Source: Bacteroidales bacterium
Lineage (GTDB): Bacteria > Bacteroidota > Bacteroidia > Bacteroidales > F082
DNA: 39,093 nucleotides
Direction: 5' to 3'
NCBI GenBank assembly: GCA_030683155.1
Contig: JAUXMV010000105.1
Location: 1-39,093, forward strand
Numbering within the stretch: position 1 is the stretch's first letter; each line of letters opens with the position of its first letter. Positions 27,321-36,233 of this stretch are shown one piece after another. Under the pieces are notes generated by a model. The model ran no database searches. It was given only the letters and a program-made list of their open reading frames with translations, and was not told the DNA's origin. Both the position numbers and the translations under genes were made by a program.

Positions 27321-28543
27321 AAAATACCCTCCATGTTTTGAATGGGAGCACACCAGCAAGCTCCACGAATGAGTGAACTTTGTCCAAGACCTATTGCAGG
27401 CCTGTTGTCGTCAGCCAAATGCATTAAAGCCTGTGGCGGTGGTCCGGAAAGTAACTTTTGAACGTTTTGAATAAGGTCAATTTTTCCGTTTTGCAATGGT
27501 TGATAAGGAAAAACAGCTGCATGAAAATGTCCGGACAATTCGGGGTTGGACGGCAGTGATGCAAGAAGTGGCATTTTCTCAAAAGCCCCATTTCTGGTCA
27601 CGACACCAAAAACCATTGCCTGATAACCGGAAAACACCCTTTCGCCGCAGAAAGAAAGCCATTCGCGGATTTCGGGAAATGGAATAATACCATTATTTTT
27701 TAAAAGACCTGGCGACTGTATGAGGTTGGCGCCAACGAGTCCATCCACCTCGGCAAGAACCACAAATGCAGCGGCATTGCACTTTGTGATTGAAAGTGCT
27801 TTCTCCGAAATATCAGACAATCCGAAAAATGCATTTTTTTCGTCAGGCGAAAAACGGAACAAATGCGACATTTCACCATTGCAATATAACGCCTGTATTG
27901 CTTGCATCTGAGGGATAAAGTCTTTTTCAGCCAAAAGATAGTCGGGGCGCGATTTAGCTTCAGGTGCCTGAAAAATGACATGGCCTCCAACGGCAACAAA
28001 CTCACCAAAATGGGATCGGGCTTCCTCAGGAGAATCTGCTGCACTGCCTATACCTAGCGCAAAAACTGAAGCAGGAAAATGAAGCTTTGAAATATTTTCT
28101 GCTTTTACTGTATTCCATGGCTGCCAGTCAGCAACAACCGATAGCGTGAGGCTGCCTGATGGATTAAGCACAAAAGACCCTTCATCAACCTGAGCAGATG
28201 AAAATGAATGATCAGATTTCAATGCCAACAGTTCTTTGGGAAAATCCTTGGAAATCCAATGTTTGAAGCCCGTCATTTCGATTGTTTTAACCACAAAATC
28301 CTGAGCATGTACGATCAGAAAGCTTCCTTTCACTGAGTGAAGCTCTTTGTTGATTCGCAACAATGACCTTATGCCCGCTGAACTTAGAAAATTCAATTCA
28401 TCGGCATCAATAATCAGATTGTGGTGGCCATTGCGGATAAGGTCAAGACAAGTTTCAGCAAAATAATCGGCCCAGGAAGCATCAAGCTTACCAATGGCTT
28501 TGATTACAAAATACTTTCCAAGCTGTTCTTGTATGAGTTGCAT
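27317..28543 (-). CDS. STAS-domain protein with unknown C-terminal domain
   Basis: A 408-residue soluble protein. Residues 1-100 are a STAS (anti-sigma-factor antagonist) domain with the characteristic FLSSAGIRSLL loop; S55 is the likely phosphorylation site by alignment with SpoIIAA/RsbV. The remaining 300 residues were not recognised. They contain VVADWQPWN, GIGSAADSPEEA, FRFSPDEKNAFFG and a closing GLGQSSLIRGACWCAPI. The gene lies 2 bp after the substrate-binding-protein gene and overlaps the permease by 4 bp, so it is embedded in the transporter operon. An RsbW-like kinase heads the same operon and would be its natural partner. Confidence 0.85.
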   Translation of the reverse strand: MQLIQEQLGKYFVIKAIGKLDASWADYFAETCLDLIRNGHHNLIIDADELNFLSSAGIRSLLRINKELHSVKGSFLIVHAQDFVVKTIEMTGFKHWISKDFPKELLALKSDHSFSSAQVDEGSFVLNPSGSLTLSVVADWQPWNTVKAENISKLHFPASVFALGIGSAADSPEEARSHFGEFVAVGGHVIFQAPEAKSRPDYLLAEKDFIPQMQAIQALYCNGEMSHLFRFSPDEKNAFFGLSDISEKALSITKCNAAAFVVLAEVDGLVGANLIQSPGLLKNNGIIPFPEIREWLSFCGERVFSGYQAMVFGVVTRNGAFEKMPLLASLPSNPELSGHFHAAVFPYQPLQNGKIDLIQNVQKLLSGPPPQALMHLADDNRPAIGLGQSSLIRGACWCAPIQNMEGIL

Positions 28544-28545
28544 AA

Positions 28546-31449
28546 TCAGTTTTTTTCGTTGGTAAAAACAATTGCTTTCTGTAAAAATCCTTCACTCAGC
28601 CGGAGCTTGAAAAGTTTAGCCAATTCAGGATTATACAAAAGCTTTTCGGATTGGGTATTGCTGAAAGCAATGTCAGCAGGATTCTCGCCTCGTAAAATGC
28701 GCACTGCTTTTTCAGCAGCTTCCAGACCAGCATCATAATAATCGCGTGCAAGGCATAAAACGCCCCCATCATGCATTTGATCACTGTCGAAGACAAAGAC
28801 AGGGATTTTATTTTCAGCAGCTTTACGCGCAATAAGTGCAAAGCCCGGGCGTGTCATATTGTCGACAATCTGGCAGACCACCTGCACATCTTTTCTGCAC
28901 AGTTCGGAGGCAGCTTGTGTAAGGTCGGCACTCGAAGTAACGGGGATGGTTATAAGGCCTATCCCCTCTTTTTCGAGTGCCTCGGCAAACCAATCTTTGT
29001 ATAACACGCTGTTGATTTCGGCAGGTGTAAACAAGGTGCCAACATTTTTAACTCCGGGCAAAGTTTCCTTAATGAGTTTCGCCATTCCGGAGAACGGAGA
29101 ACGGGTAGTGATACCTGTGACATTGGGCAGATGATCAGTTTCGCTTTTACCCGCTCCGGCTTTCACTGCATCACCAACGCCGGTGAAGACAATTTTTGTT
29201 TCATTGCCAGCCTGCCTTAAAGCAGCTTGCAGCGTGGGCGTTGAAATAACCATCAGTAAATCAGGTCGGTCAGATTTTATGGTCGTCATTATACTGGATA
29301 GCGTTGACATATCGCCTTGAGCATTAAAGACGCGCAATTCATAATCTTGTCCTTCGATATAGCCTGCTTTCCGAATGCCATCTATCAGCCCTTCATGGCA
29401 ACGCTCGGCAAATTCGGTATCGCTGTAATGCACGATTCTCAGTTTGAATTTTTTTTGGCTGACAGCAACTGGCTTCCCTTTTGGTTCTATTTTCAGCTGA
29501 ACTTCTGTTTCAGATAACGGCAGAAGAGATGCCGGAACACCAGCAATAACTTTGGCAGCCATTTTCCCGGATTGCTTACCCCACTCAAAAAAACTATCGC
29601 CATAAGCGCCGGTAGCACCCTCAGCAACAAGCTGCGGTTCGGTAGCAAATATGGGTATTCCACTGCCATCAGCAACACGGCGGATAGAAGCAAAGCCTGT
29701 GGTAACAAGGTTGTCGGCAGAAACAATGATTGCCCCTGCCCCTCTTTGAATCAGTGCCTGTGTTGCCATGCTGAGTTCAGTGACGTTGGAAGCTGTGACT
29801 TCGACCACCTTCATTTTTTTGTTTTTTCCTGCAACACGCAATTTCTCGACAGATAAAACAGAGTTCATCTGCGATGCGTCATATACAATGCCTACAGCCT
29901 TGAGCTTCGGATTGTATGCCATAGCCATTCCAAGCAGCGCCTCCACCGGAGGGTTATCATGAACCCCACAAACATTTTCAGGTCGTCCTTCAGGGAACAT
30001 ATTTAGTTTGTTGGGGTCGCTGGTAACGCATAAAACAACTGGTATTTCGGTTACTCTTTTCACAACCGCCATCATCACAGGTGTCGTAATAGTTACAATC
30101 ACATCTGGTTTTTCGCGTACAACAGCATCAATGATGGTCATCAACTGGCTTATTTCACCTTGTGCGCTATAGGTTTTGAAGCTGTAATCAATGTCGGGCT
30201 GCAGACCACTCCACTTCAGACCCTCTTCAACTCCCTGAATGGCCTCCTCAAGTGATTTGTTTTCAACCAGTGTAATTACAGCAAGCTTTGCAGGTCTTCC
30301 GTTTTTGAGAGCCACATTACGGAACAGATTTGCTGAATTTATTGTTTCTATATCCAGCTCGCTACCCTGATTTTTCATTTTGGCAAAATCAAGCTCAATA
30401 CGTTCAACCTCTTTTTCATTGTCAGACAAAGTAATGAGCGCCTGCAATTCAGGGCTTATGCTCCATGCATTGCCAAGAGAGGCAAGCACCTCAGTGTTGA
30501 TACGAAGCTCTTCAGGCACAACGTTTTCAATGCGAAATTCAGAAGGGCTTTTACCTTCCAGAATAGCTATTGCGACATCGGCGGTGTATTGTCCGACAGT
30601 GAAATAGTTTGCTCCAAGTCCAAAAAGTGCTCCTGTTTTCACGTCGATCGGGTCGTTTGTAAAGACAGGAATTCCCGCCTGCTTTGCCAGATTAACGATC
30701 ATCCCCAAAGAAGCAATTGCAACGGTATCCCCGCCAATCCAAATGGCTTCAATGCCTTTTGAGAGCAATGAACGTGCGGCTTCTGACACCTCTGAAGTGT
30801 TTGTAGCAATGGCTTCAACCAGTTCTATTCCCAGTTCTTTGCAAATCATTCTGGCTTCATACAAACAAGCTTCAGAGCACTGTTCGCCGGGATTCCAAAC
30901 AACGCCAACCCGTTTGATGTGAGGATTAAGTTTTTTAAGCGTCTGGAAAGCTGTTTTCACAGGTTGAAAAGTTCCGATGCCGGCCATATAGGGAGGATGC
31001 TGATCAGGCGCGGGACCGGTGATGCCGACGCCTGTGCCGTAAGGATAGGTGACGGCACCAAAAACATGCAGTTTTCCAACATTTTGGTTTGCTTTTGAAA
31101 ACACCTGTAGTGCAACCGTGCTTGAAGTTATCACAATTTTGTAGGGGCCGTTTGCAATTTCGCGTGCGATTGTATTGGCAGTGCTGAAATCACCCTGAGG
31201 GTTAAATTGACGAATGTTAGCATTTCCGGGAGCCACATATCCTTTTTCCATCAAGCGGTCAATGATACCGGCAACATGGGTGTCAAGCAATGGCGTTGAC
31301 GAAATTTGCATGATAGCTATAGGTGGGTATTCGCGGAGTTTGTCAGGCTTGCTGCTGCTGCGCTGTTCCATGTCAGAAAAAAGTAAAACAGCAGAAGCAC
31401 CGATAATTAACGTAACCGCGAGCCATAAATCCTTGAAGAGGTTTTTCAT
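28546..31449 (-). CDS. Triple-module ABC_sub_bind substrate-binding protein
   Basis: A 967-residue protein, about three times the length of a usual ABC_sub_bind (TrpX-like) protein. The N-terminus is a signal anchor (residues 9-26, WLAVTLIIGASAVLLF) with no lipobox. Three tandem modules follow, beginning near residue 42 (IAIMQISSTPLLD), 385 (LAVITLVENKSLEEA) and 690 (LRIVHYSDTEFAERC). Each holds an Ix-x-FNAQGD-like segment (FNPQGDFST, YSAQGEISQ, FNAQGDMST) and an IT(S/T)(P/S)T-type ligand loop. The three modules may bind three ligands or form one large sensor attached to the membrane. It lies between an RsbW-like kinase and a STAS-domain protein, and upstream of one permease and one ATPase. 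Confidence 0.88.
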   Translation of the reverse strand: MKNLFKDLWLAVTLIIGASAVLLFSDMEQRSSSKPDKLREYPPIAIMQISSTPLLDTHVAGIIDRLMEKGYVAPGNANIRQFNPQGDFSTANTIAREIANGPYKIVITSSTVALQVFSKANQNVGKLHVFGAVTYPYGTGVGITGPAPDQHPPYMAGIGTFQPVKTAFQTLKKLNPHIKRVGVVWNPGEQCSEACLYEARMICKELGIELVEAIATNTSEVSEAARSLLSKGIEAIWIGGDTVAIASLGMIVNLAKQAGIPVFTNDPIDVKTGALFGLGANYFTVGQYTADVAIAILEGKSPSEFRIENVVPEELRINTEVLASLGNAWSISPELQALITLSDNEKEVERIELDFAKMKNQGSELDIETINSANLFRNVALKNGRPAKLAVITLVENKSLEEAIQGVEEGLKWSGLQPDIDYSFKTYSAQGEISQLMTIIDAVVREKPDVIVTITTPVMMAVVKRVTEIPVVLCVTSDPNKLNMFPEGRPENVCGVHDNPPVEALLGMAMAYNPKLKAVGIVYDASQMNSVLSVEKLRVAGKNKKMKVVEVTASNVTELSMATQALIQRGAGAIIVSADNLVTTGFASIRRVADGSGIPIFATEPQLVAEGATGAYGDSFFEWGKQSGKMAAKVIAGVPASLLPLSETEVQLKIEPKGKPVAVSQKKFKLRIVHYSDTEFAERCHEGLIDGIRKAGYIEGQDYELRVFNAQGDMSTLSSIMTTIKSDRPDLLMVISTPTLQAALRQAGNETKIVFTGVGDAVKAGAGKSETDHLPNVTGITTRSPFSGMAKLIKETLPGVKNVGTLFTPAEINSVLYKDWFAEALEKEGIGLITIPVTSSADLTQAASELCRKDVQVVCQIVDNMTRPGFALIARKAAENKIPVFVFDSDQMHDGGVLCLARDYYDAGLEAAEKAVRILRGENPADIAFSNTQSEKLLYNPELAKLFKLRLSEGFLQKAIVFTNEKN

Positions 31450-31501
31450 AATTCAACTTTCTTTACAACTGTTCAAACCTGGTCTTTCAATGCATGTTTT
31501 A

Positions 31502-31936
31502 TCAGCTGCCAAAAGTCAGCTTTTTAGTCATCATCAGTATGTTTTTATTGTCAGCACGCTGATAGGTTACCTCATCCATCATTTTCCTGATAAGAAAAAT
31601 TCCAAGTCCGCCGATTGATCTTTCCTCTGCTGAGAGTGTTACGTCAGGATCGGCATTTTGCGTGGGGTCGTAAGCTTTGCCATCGTCGATAATTTTTATC
31701 GACAAAATATTGCCTGTTTTTTCAAAATCAATCCCGATGCTATGCAAGTCCTGATCGGTATAGGCATAGTTAACCACATTTGTAAAAGCTTCTTCGAGCA
31801 CAAGGTTCAAAGACATCGTCAAAGCCAACGGAATATCCCAGATTTCGGCAAGTTCTTCAAGGAAAACACTGATGGTTTCGAGCTCCTCCAATTTATTTTG
31901 AAGCTTCAGGGATTTGATGTTTTCTTCTTTCTCCAT
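31502..31936 (-). CDS. RsbW/SpoIIAB-like anti-sigma-factor kinase
   Basis: A 144-residue ATP-binding protein of the HATPase_c_2 family. It has the N box (LVLEEAFTNVVNYAY), G1 box (IIDDGKAYDP) and G2 box (GGLGIFLIRKMMDEV). This layout is that of RsbW-type serine kinases, which hold a sigma factor or other partner until a STAS-domain antagonist binds. It heads a minus-strand operon with a 52-bp gap to the substrate-binding-protein gene and with a STAS protein third in line. No sigma factor gene is in the window. Confidence 0.88.
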   Translation of the reverse strand: MEKEENIKSLKLQNKLEELETISVFLEELAEIWDIPLALTMSLNLVLEEAFTNVVNYAYTDQDLHSIGIDFEKTGNILSIKIIDDGKAYDPTQNADPDVTLSAEERSIGGLGIFLIRKMMDEVTYQRADNKNILMMTKKLTFGS

Positions 31937-31981
31937 TGTATTTTATTGTAATCATGATAAACACAACTGCTTCATCTGTTT

Positions 31982-32023
31982 GGCCTAAAAGGCAAAATTC
32001 ACAAAGGTTTTTGCCTTTCGGCC
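31982..32023. repeat. Strong inverted repeat, terminator or leader hairpin
   Basis: AAAGGCAAAA (31988-31997) pairs with TTTTGCCTTT (32009-32018), and an outer GGCC/GGCC pair (31982-31985, 32020-32023) extends the stem. It lies 46-87 bp upstream of the RsbW-like gene start and 94-135 bp past the stop of the peptidase gene. A long T-tract is absent, so it could be a weak terminator or a structured leader. Confidence 0.5.
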
Positions 32024-32116
32024 TTTCATGATGTCTTGAAATTCATATTCAAAACCTAGTTCCGTTTGTTTTGGTTATGATTCCTAAGCAGAAATAACCA
32101 TTAAAAATACAAAAAA

Positions 32117-35065
32117 TTAGTTTCCTAATAATTTTACTGAAAACATCCATTGCTCAGCAGGACCAAAACTATTCTCTAACTTTCTTGCATAGCCCGCAGA
32201 CCATGTTGTTTTAAGATAGGAAAACAGCACTAGTTCGAGGTCTATCTGTGCGCCGGCATTGAATACATTACGTCGGCTGATATCCTTATCAGGGTTGAGC
32301 ATTATATGCGTTCCAAACAATGATGTTTTTATAAAAGTAGGATAAAGCCAGGTGGTGCCGACATTGCGAAGACGAATAGGTTTGAGATTCAGTTCACCCA
32401 TTGTTTTAATAAAATTGTGGGCACTGAGTTCGTCAATTTCCGCTCCGGGGAAGGCAAGGATTTTTCGGTATTGCGAAGAGGGCTGCCAATCGACATAGTT
32501 ATTTCTGAATCCGCCGAAATAAAAAGTGGAAAATGAAGAACCTCTTTTACCAAACGACTGACCGACGCTGTTGCGAATCCAAAAGCTTGTGTTGCGGATA
32601 CCTGGGACCAACATTCCGATGTGCTGTTCAGAAATAATTGAAGGATAGAGATTTCCATTGGCATAGTAGCTGTAACCTGTGAGGTTCCATGTATAACCCT
32701 TTTCATCTTCTATGCCTCCAAGGGTGCGTCTGAGTTTTGATGTTCCGATATCAGCAGATATGCTTTGGAAATTTTTGATGGGTGAAGCTATGTTTTGAAA
32801 CTGCGGCAACACTTCCAAATCGCCATAGTGTGTCAAGCTAAAACCATAATTCCAACGAAAAGGGGCTTTTATTGCAAAGTTTTTTTTATAATTGAAACCA
32901 ACAGAATATCCCGCCCTGCTTCTTTTGGTCGGGCCAAAAAGGTCATAGAAATCTGTTTTGTTGTAGGTGGCGTGAACGCTCCAATTCCAATAATCCCATT
33001 GAATGTCGCCATGGATTTTTTGCTTATCCGGATTTGTGCTCCATGGAGATGTGCCGAGGAAGACACTTAGATTGGACAACCCAACCCTGTCGCGCCAGTT
33101 TAGTCTGTATCCAACTGCAGCTGTTTCCTTGAAACCGGCAATATCGGGATGAGCGCCTGTGAGTGACATGTTTTTTAATGGAAAATAAGGTGCTTCACCG
33201 GTTTTTAGTGAATCGATATTAACTTTGGAAATTGAAGGAAGAGAATAATCTCCAATATGAGGGCTTGTTTCATAGGCGAGATTTCCAAGATAGTTGATGG
33301 AGTTGGCTTCTGTAATTACGCGCATAGGGATTATGCCGGGCTGCATGCCGTTACGGTTAAATTTAACGACAAAAATAGAATCGTCATTAATCTGCTGTGG
33401 AGAGAAAAGTCCACTTTCGTCATTTGAAAGCAGTTCGAAGGATTTATCTTCAAGGTTAATGCGCCAGATATTCGAAACGCCTGTAAAGTATGATGTGCCA
33501 ATCAGGTAGCGGTCATCATTGGAGAAACGAAACTGTGTAAGTGTATTGTCTTCAGATTTATAAACTGTTTTAAATTCCTTAACGCCAATTTCAAGATCTT
33601 TCAGGTTGAATAATATCACCGACTGTTCACCTCTGATTCCTGTCAGAGTGGCGCTGAGGCTATTTCCTTCGTTTGAAACAGAAAGATCTAAAAGTGAGCG
33701 GCCAAATTCAGTCGTATACATTGGAGCTATCTCAGTATATGGTTCAACAATCTTTACAAGCGTTGCATAGCCATTGTCGTTTCGAACACCCCAAAGACTC
33801 CGGTCAGCAGGATTGAAAACCAGGTTAGATGTTCTTGAAAACTTTATCAGGGTTTCTTTTTTTCCTGAGGCAACATCAATCTTTACCAGACTTCGATATT
33901 TTGAATTTTGCTCAGTGATGAAAATCTGTTTCTTCTGAGGGTCGTAAGCAAGAAAAGTCACTGAATAAAGCATGGGCGAATCGAGCGTGGCAATTTTCTT
34001 TACTTTTCCTGTTTTGATATCAAGTTCGGCAATTTGAGAAATATCACCGGGATGGTTGATTGCAGCGTATATTTTTTGTTCTTCCTTGTCATAGCCTACT
34101 GTTGAGACGCTTCCCAACGGCTTATCCGTGATAGGTTTGAAATCTGTAAGAGTATATTCTTTTACGGCTTCTATATTTTTGGTTTGAAATTCTTTTTCAA
34201 ATTCAATCCATTTGGTCCATTCTTTCTGCACAGAAGTGCCATAAACTTTTTTGAACTGTGCGGCATAAAACGCCTTGCTATCGTCTGTGCGGTTGTAAAG
34301 ATCCTTCACTTTATCATCACCATATTTATGAGCCAGATAGGTGATGAAACGTGTTCCGTACAAATACGCATTGGCACCAACCTGAAAATCGATCGTTGTG
34401 CCTTCGGTTTCCAGACCAACAACTGAATAAAGCGGATAGTTTTCGTTTATGATGCTGCGGAAATACATTTCATCGTATGGGCCTAGCGCCCTGCCCAAAC
34501 CTCCGGATGTCCATGTTTCCAAATAACAGGCAATGCCTTCGTGATACCAGCGTGGGGCATACCAACGCGGTGTTGTGAGGTAGCTCCAAAAGGCGGTGAG
34601 AGGCATTTTTTCGTCTCTACGTACTTTTCCAAACAAAGCTTTTCGCCAAAATTCATCTGTTTTGTTTGGTTTATCAGCAAGGGTGATGTGTGTGAGCTCA
34701 TGCGCAAAAAGCCACTGAAAACGTTCGCTTGAAGGCGTGATGCTAAAGGCAAAGTTGAAGGGAGAAATGCCCAGAATAATCATGTTGTAGGGCATTACGA
34801 TTGCACCTCCATGACCATCATCCTCAAAATCAGTGAGTAACACATAGGTCATTTTATGATCATAGTCCCAATGCTTTTTATGAAAGTCAAGTGCATTGTG
34901 ATAAGTCCGTGCCACATGCGGCATGAGATAGGAGTATCTTTTCCCGAAATAAATCAGTTCCATCTCATCCGTCTTGAAACGGTTTATTTTCTGACTGAAA
35001 AGCATTGTTGCTGTCCCGCTTAAAAGGAACAGCAACAACAAATAGCGATTGAAAATCAGTTTCAT
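32117..35065 (-). CDS. Large secreted HELTH metallopeptidase with propeller and possible barrel
   Basis: A 982-residue protein with a signal peptide (cleavage near LFSQ). Residues 30-190 form a gluzincin-type peptidase domain: HELTH (122-126), and WYHEGIACYLE with E176 as the likely third zinc ligand. Residues 310-600 show repeated TolB/WD-like strands (SVSTVGYDKEEQKIYAAI, FSNDDRYLIGTS), consistent with a beta-propeller. From about 640 to the end the chain is strand-rich and aromatic (FNYKKNFAIKAPFRWNYGFSL...), ending in W-M-F-S-V-K-L-L-G-N, like an outer-membrane barrel. If so, the peptidase would be tethered at the outer membrane. Substrates are unknown. It stands alone between the ABC operon and the paralogue array. 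Confidence 0.8.
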   Translation of the reverse strand: MKLIFNRYLLLLFLLSGTATMLFSQKINRFKTDEMELIYFGKRYSYLMPHVARTYHNALDFHKKHWDYDHKMTYVLLTDFEDDGHGGAIVMPYNMIILGISPFNFAFSITPSSERFQWLFAHELTHITLADKPNKTDEFWRKALFGKVRRDEKMPLTAFWSYLTTPRWYAPRWYHEGIACYLETWTSGGLGRALGPYDEMYFRSIINENYPLYSVVGLETEGTTIDFQVGANAYLYGTRFITYLAHKYGDDKVKDLYNRTDDSKAFYAAQFKKVYGTSVQKEWTKWIEFEKEFQTKNIEAVKEYTLTDFKPITDKPLGSVSTVGYDKEEQKIYAAINHPGDISQIAELDIKTGKVKKIATLDSPMLYSVTFLAYDPQKKQIFITEQNSKYRSLVKIDVASGKKETLIKFSRTSNLVFNPADRSLWGVRNDNGYATLVKIVEPYTEIAPMYTTEFGRSLLDLSVSNEGNSLSATLTGIRGEQSVILFNLKDLEIGVKEFKTVYKSEDNTLTQFRFSNDDRYLIGTSYFTGVSNIWRINLEDKSFELLSNDESGLFSPQQINDDSIFVVKFNRNGMQPGIIPMRVITEANSINYLGNLAYETSPHIGDYSLPSISKVNIDSLKTGEAPYFPLKNMSLTGAHPDIAGFKETAAVGYRLNWRDRVGLSNLSVFLGTSPWSTNPDKQKIHGDIQWDYWNWSVHATYNKTDFYDLFGPTKRSRAGYSVGFNYKKNFAIKAPFRWNYGFSLTHYGDLEVLPQFQNIASPIKNFQSISADIGTSKLRRTLGGIEDEKGYTWNLTGYSYYANGNLYPSIISEQHIGMLVPGIRNTSFWIRNSVGQSFGKRGSSFSTFYFGGFRNNYVDWQPSSQYRKILAFPGAEIDELSAHNFIKTMGELNLKPIRLRNVGTTWLYPTFIKTSLFGTHIMLNPDKDISRRNVFNAGAQIDLELVLFSYLKTTWSAGYARKLENSFGPAEQWMFSVKLLGN

Positions 35066-35155
35066 AACATTTGTTTTAGTTTAAGCCATATCTTGTTTAT
35101 TTGCTTCCTTAGGAGTGAATTATGCTCAATCCTTTTTTAAATGATTAACACAGAC

Positions 35156-36112
35156 TCATATTATAATGGGAAAATCAATACTCAATAAATCTGTAGCACC
35201 AATGGCGTTCAGCAGATCATTGTTGCTATTGTAAAGTTGGAGTTGATCCAAACTCTTCAATTCTGACATATCGCTGTAAACAATACTGCTCAGATTTTCT
35301 ATTGCTGAAATCGAAGTCTGTAAATGAATCAGGTCGTTACTTCTGATATTGCCAATTATTTGTGAATCCAAAGTAAGCTGATTCTGGATATATGATTTCA
35401 ACTGTGTTTCAGCAACAACTTCTTTTATTCCTTCCTTATCATTAAGAAGTTTCTTTTTCCCCAGATAACTCAACACTGGTTTGTTTTGGGTGAAAAGCGC
35501 AGAATGCATAACATTCAGGGCAAGAATATCATGCGCATCAATGAATCTATATAGATACGCTTCTGGATGTGACTCGATGTAAGTGGCCATGGCATTCATG
35601 TAGTTTAACAGCACCTGATCATTGTTTCGGATGCGTGCAATGGCATTTTGTGCCTGATTGAGATAAGTCACAACAGGCACATCCTGATTTTGATCAATTG
35701 AAATGATGATATTCAAAGCTGTCAGAATATCTGTACGAGCCGTTTCAAGATAGGTTTTGAAATTGGTAAGGGCATTCGAATACAAAAAATTAATTTTTTC
35801 AAATTCGTATTCAGCAGTAGCTATAGCCAAAACGTGCTCCACATCGGATGACGTTCTCAAGGCCTGATAGTAGTAATAAAGCAGATATTGTTCATATTGA
35901 GCACGTTTTGTAGTGTCTTCAACAAGTTCATTGCGAAGAAGAATGTCTTGTTCAGTCATCTGAACATTTCTGAAACGGTCAACTTTTCCGATTGAGCCAG
36001 TCAGTTCATCTTTTCCCGGTTTTGGAAAATCCATAACCAAGCCGAATAAAAATCCAACGACCAATGCTGCTATCGCTATTAGCACTGTTTGATTTATAAC
36101 GTTCTTTTTCAT
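35156..36112 (-). CDS. Membrane-anchored paralogue family, member 1
   Basis: A 318-residue protein of a family repeated at least four times in tandem here. A short cytoplasmic N-terminus leads into one helix (residues 9-29, TVLIAIAALVVGFLFGLVMDF). A helical domain of about 210 residues follows, with conserved blocks GSIGKVDRFRNVQ, EDTTKRAQYEQYLLYYYYQAL, YSNALTNFKTYLE and QAQNAIARIRN. The tail after residue 240 is unlike the other members except for short SxIENL/SDMSEL-type motifs. No known family was recognised. Lack of a lipobox or cleavage site suggests an anchored periplasmic domain. It is the most divergent member. Confidence 0.75.
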   Translation of the reverse strand: MKKNVINQTVLIAIAALVVGFLFGLVMDFPKPGKDELTGSIGKVDRFRNVQMTEQDILLRNELVEDTTKRAQYEQYLLYYYYQALRTSSDVEHVLAIATAEYEFEKINFLYSNALTNFKTYLETARTDILTALNIIISIDQNQDVPVVTYLNQAQNAIARIRNNDQVLLNYMNAMATYIESHPEAYLYRFIDAHDILALNVMHSALFTQNKPVLSYLGKKKLLNDKEGIKEVVAETQLKSYIQNQLTLDSQIIGNIRSNDLIHLQTSISAIENLSSIVYSDMSELKSLDQLQLYNSNNDLLNAIGATDLLSIDFPIII

Positions 36113-36233
36113 TTTATAAAACTTTTTTGTTTACTACTCAAGCATTAATTTTGGACATAAGAGTCATTAAGTTCTATTTTTCGCGTTTTCTTTAAGTTAT
36201 AAAAACTGAATGGCAAAGTTTATGAGAGAAAAA

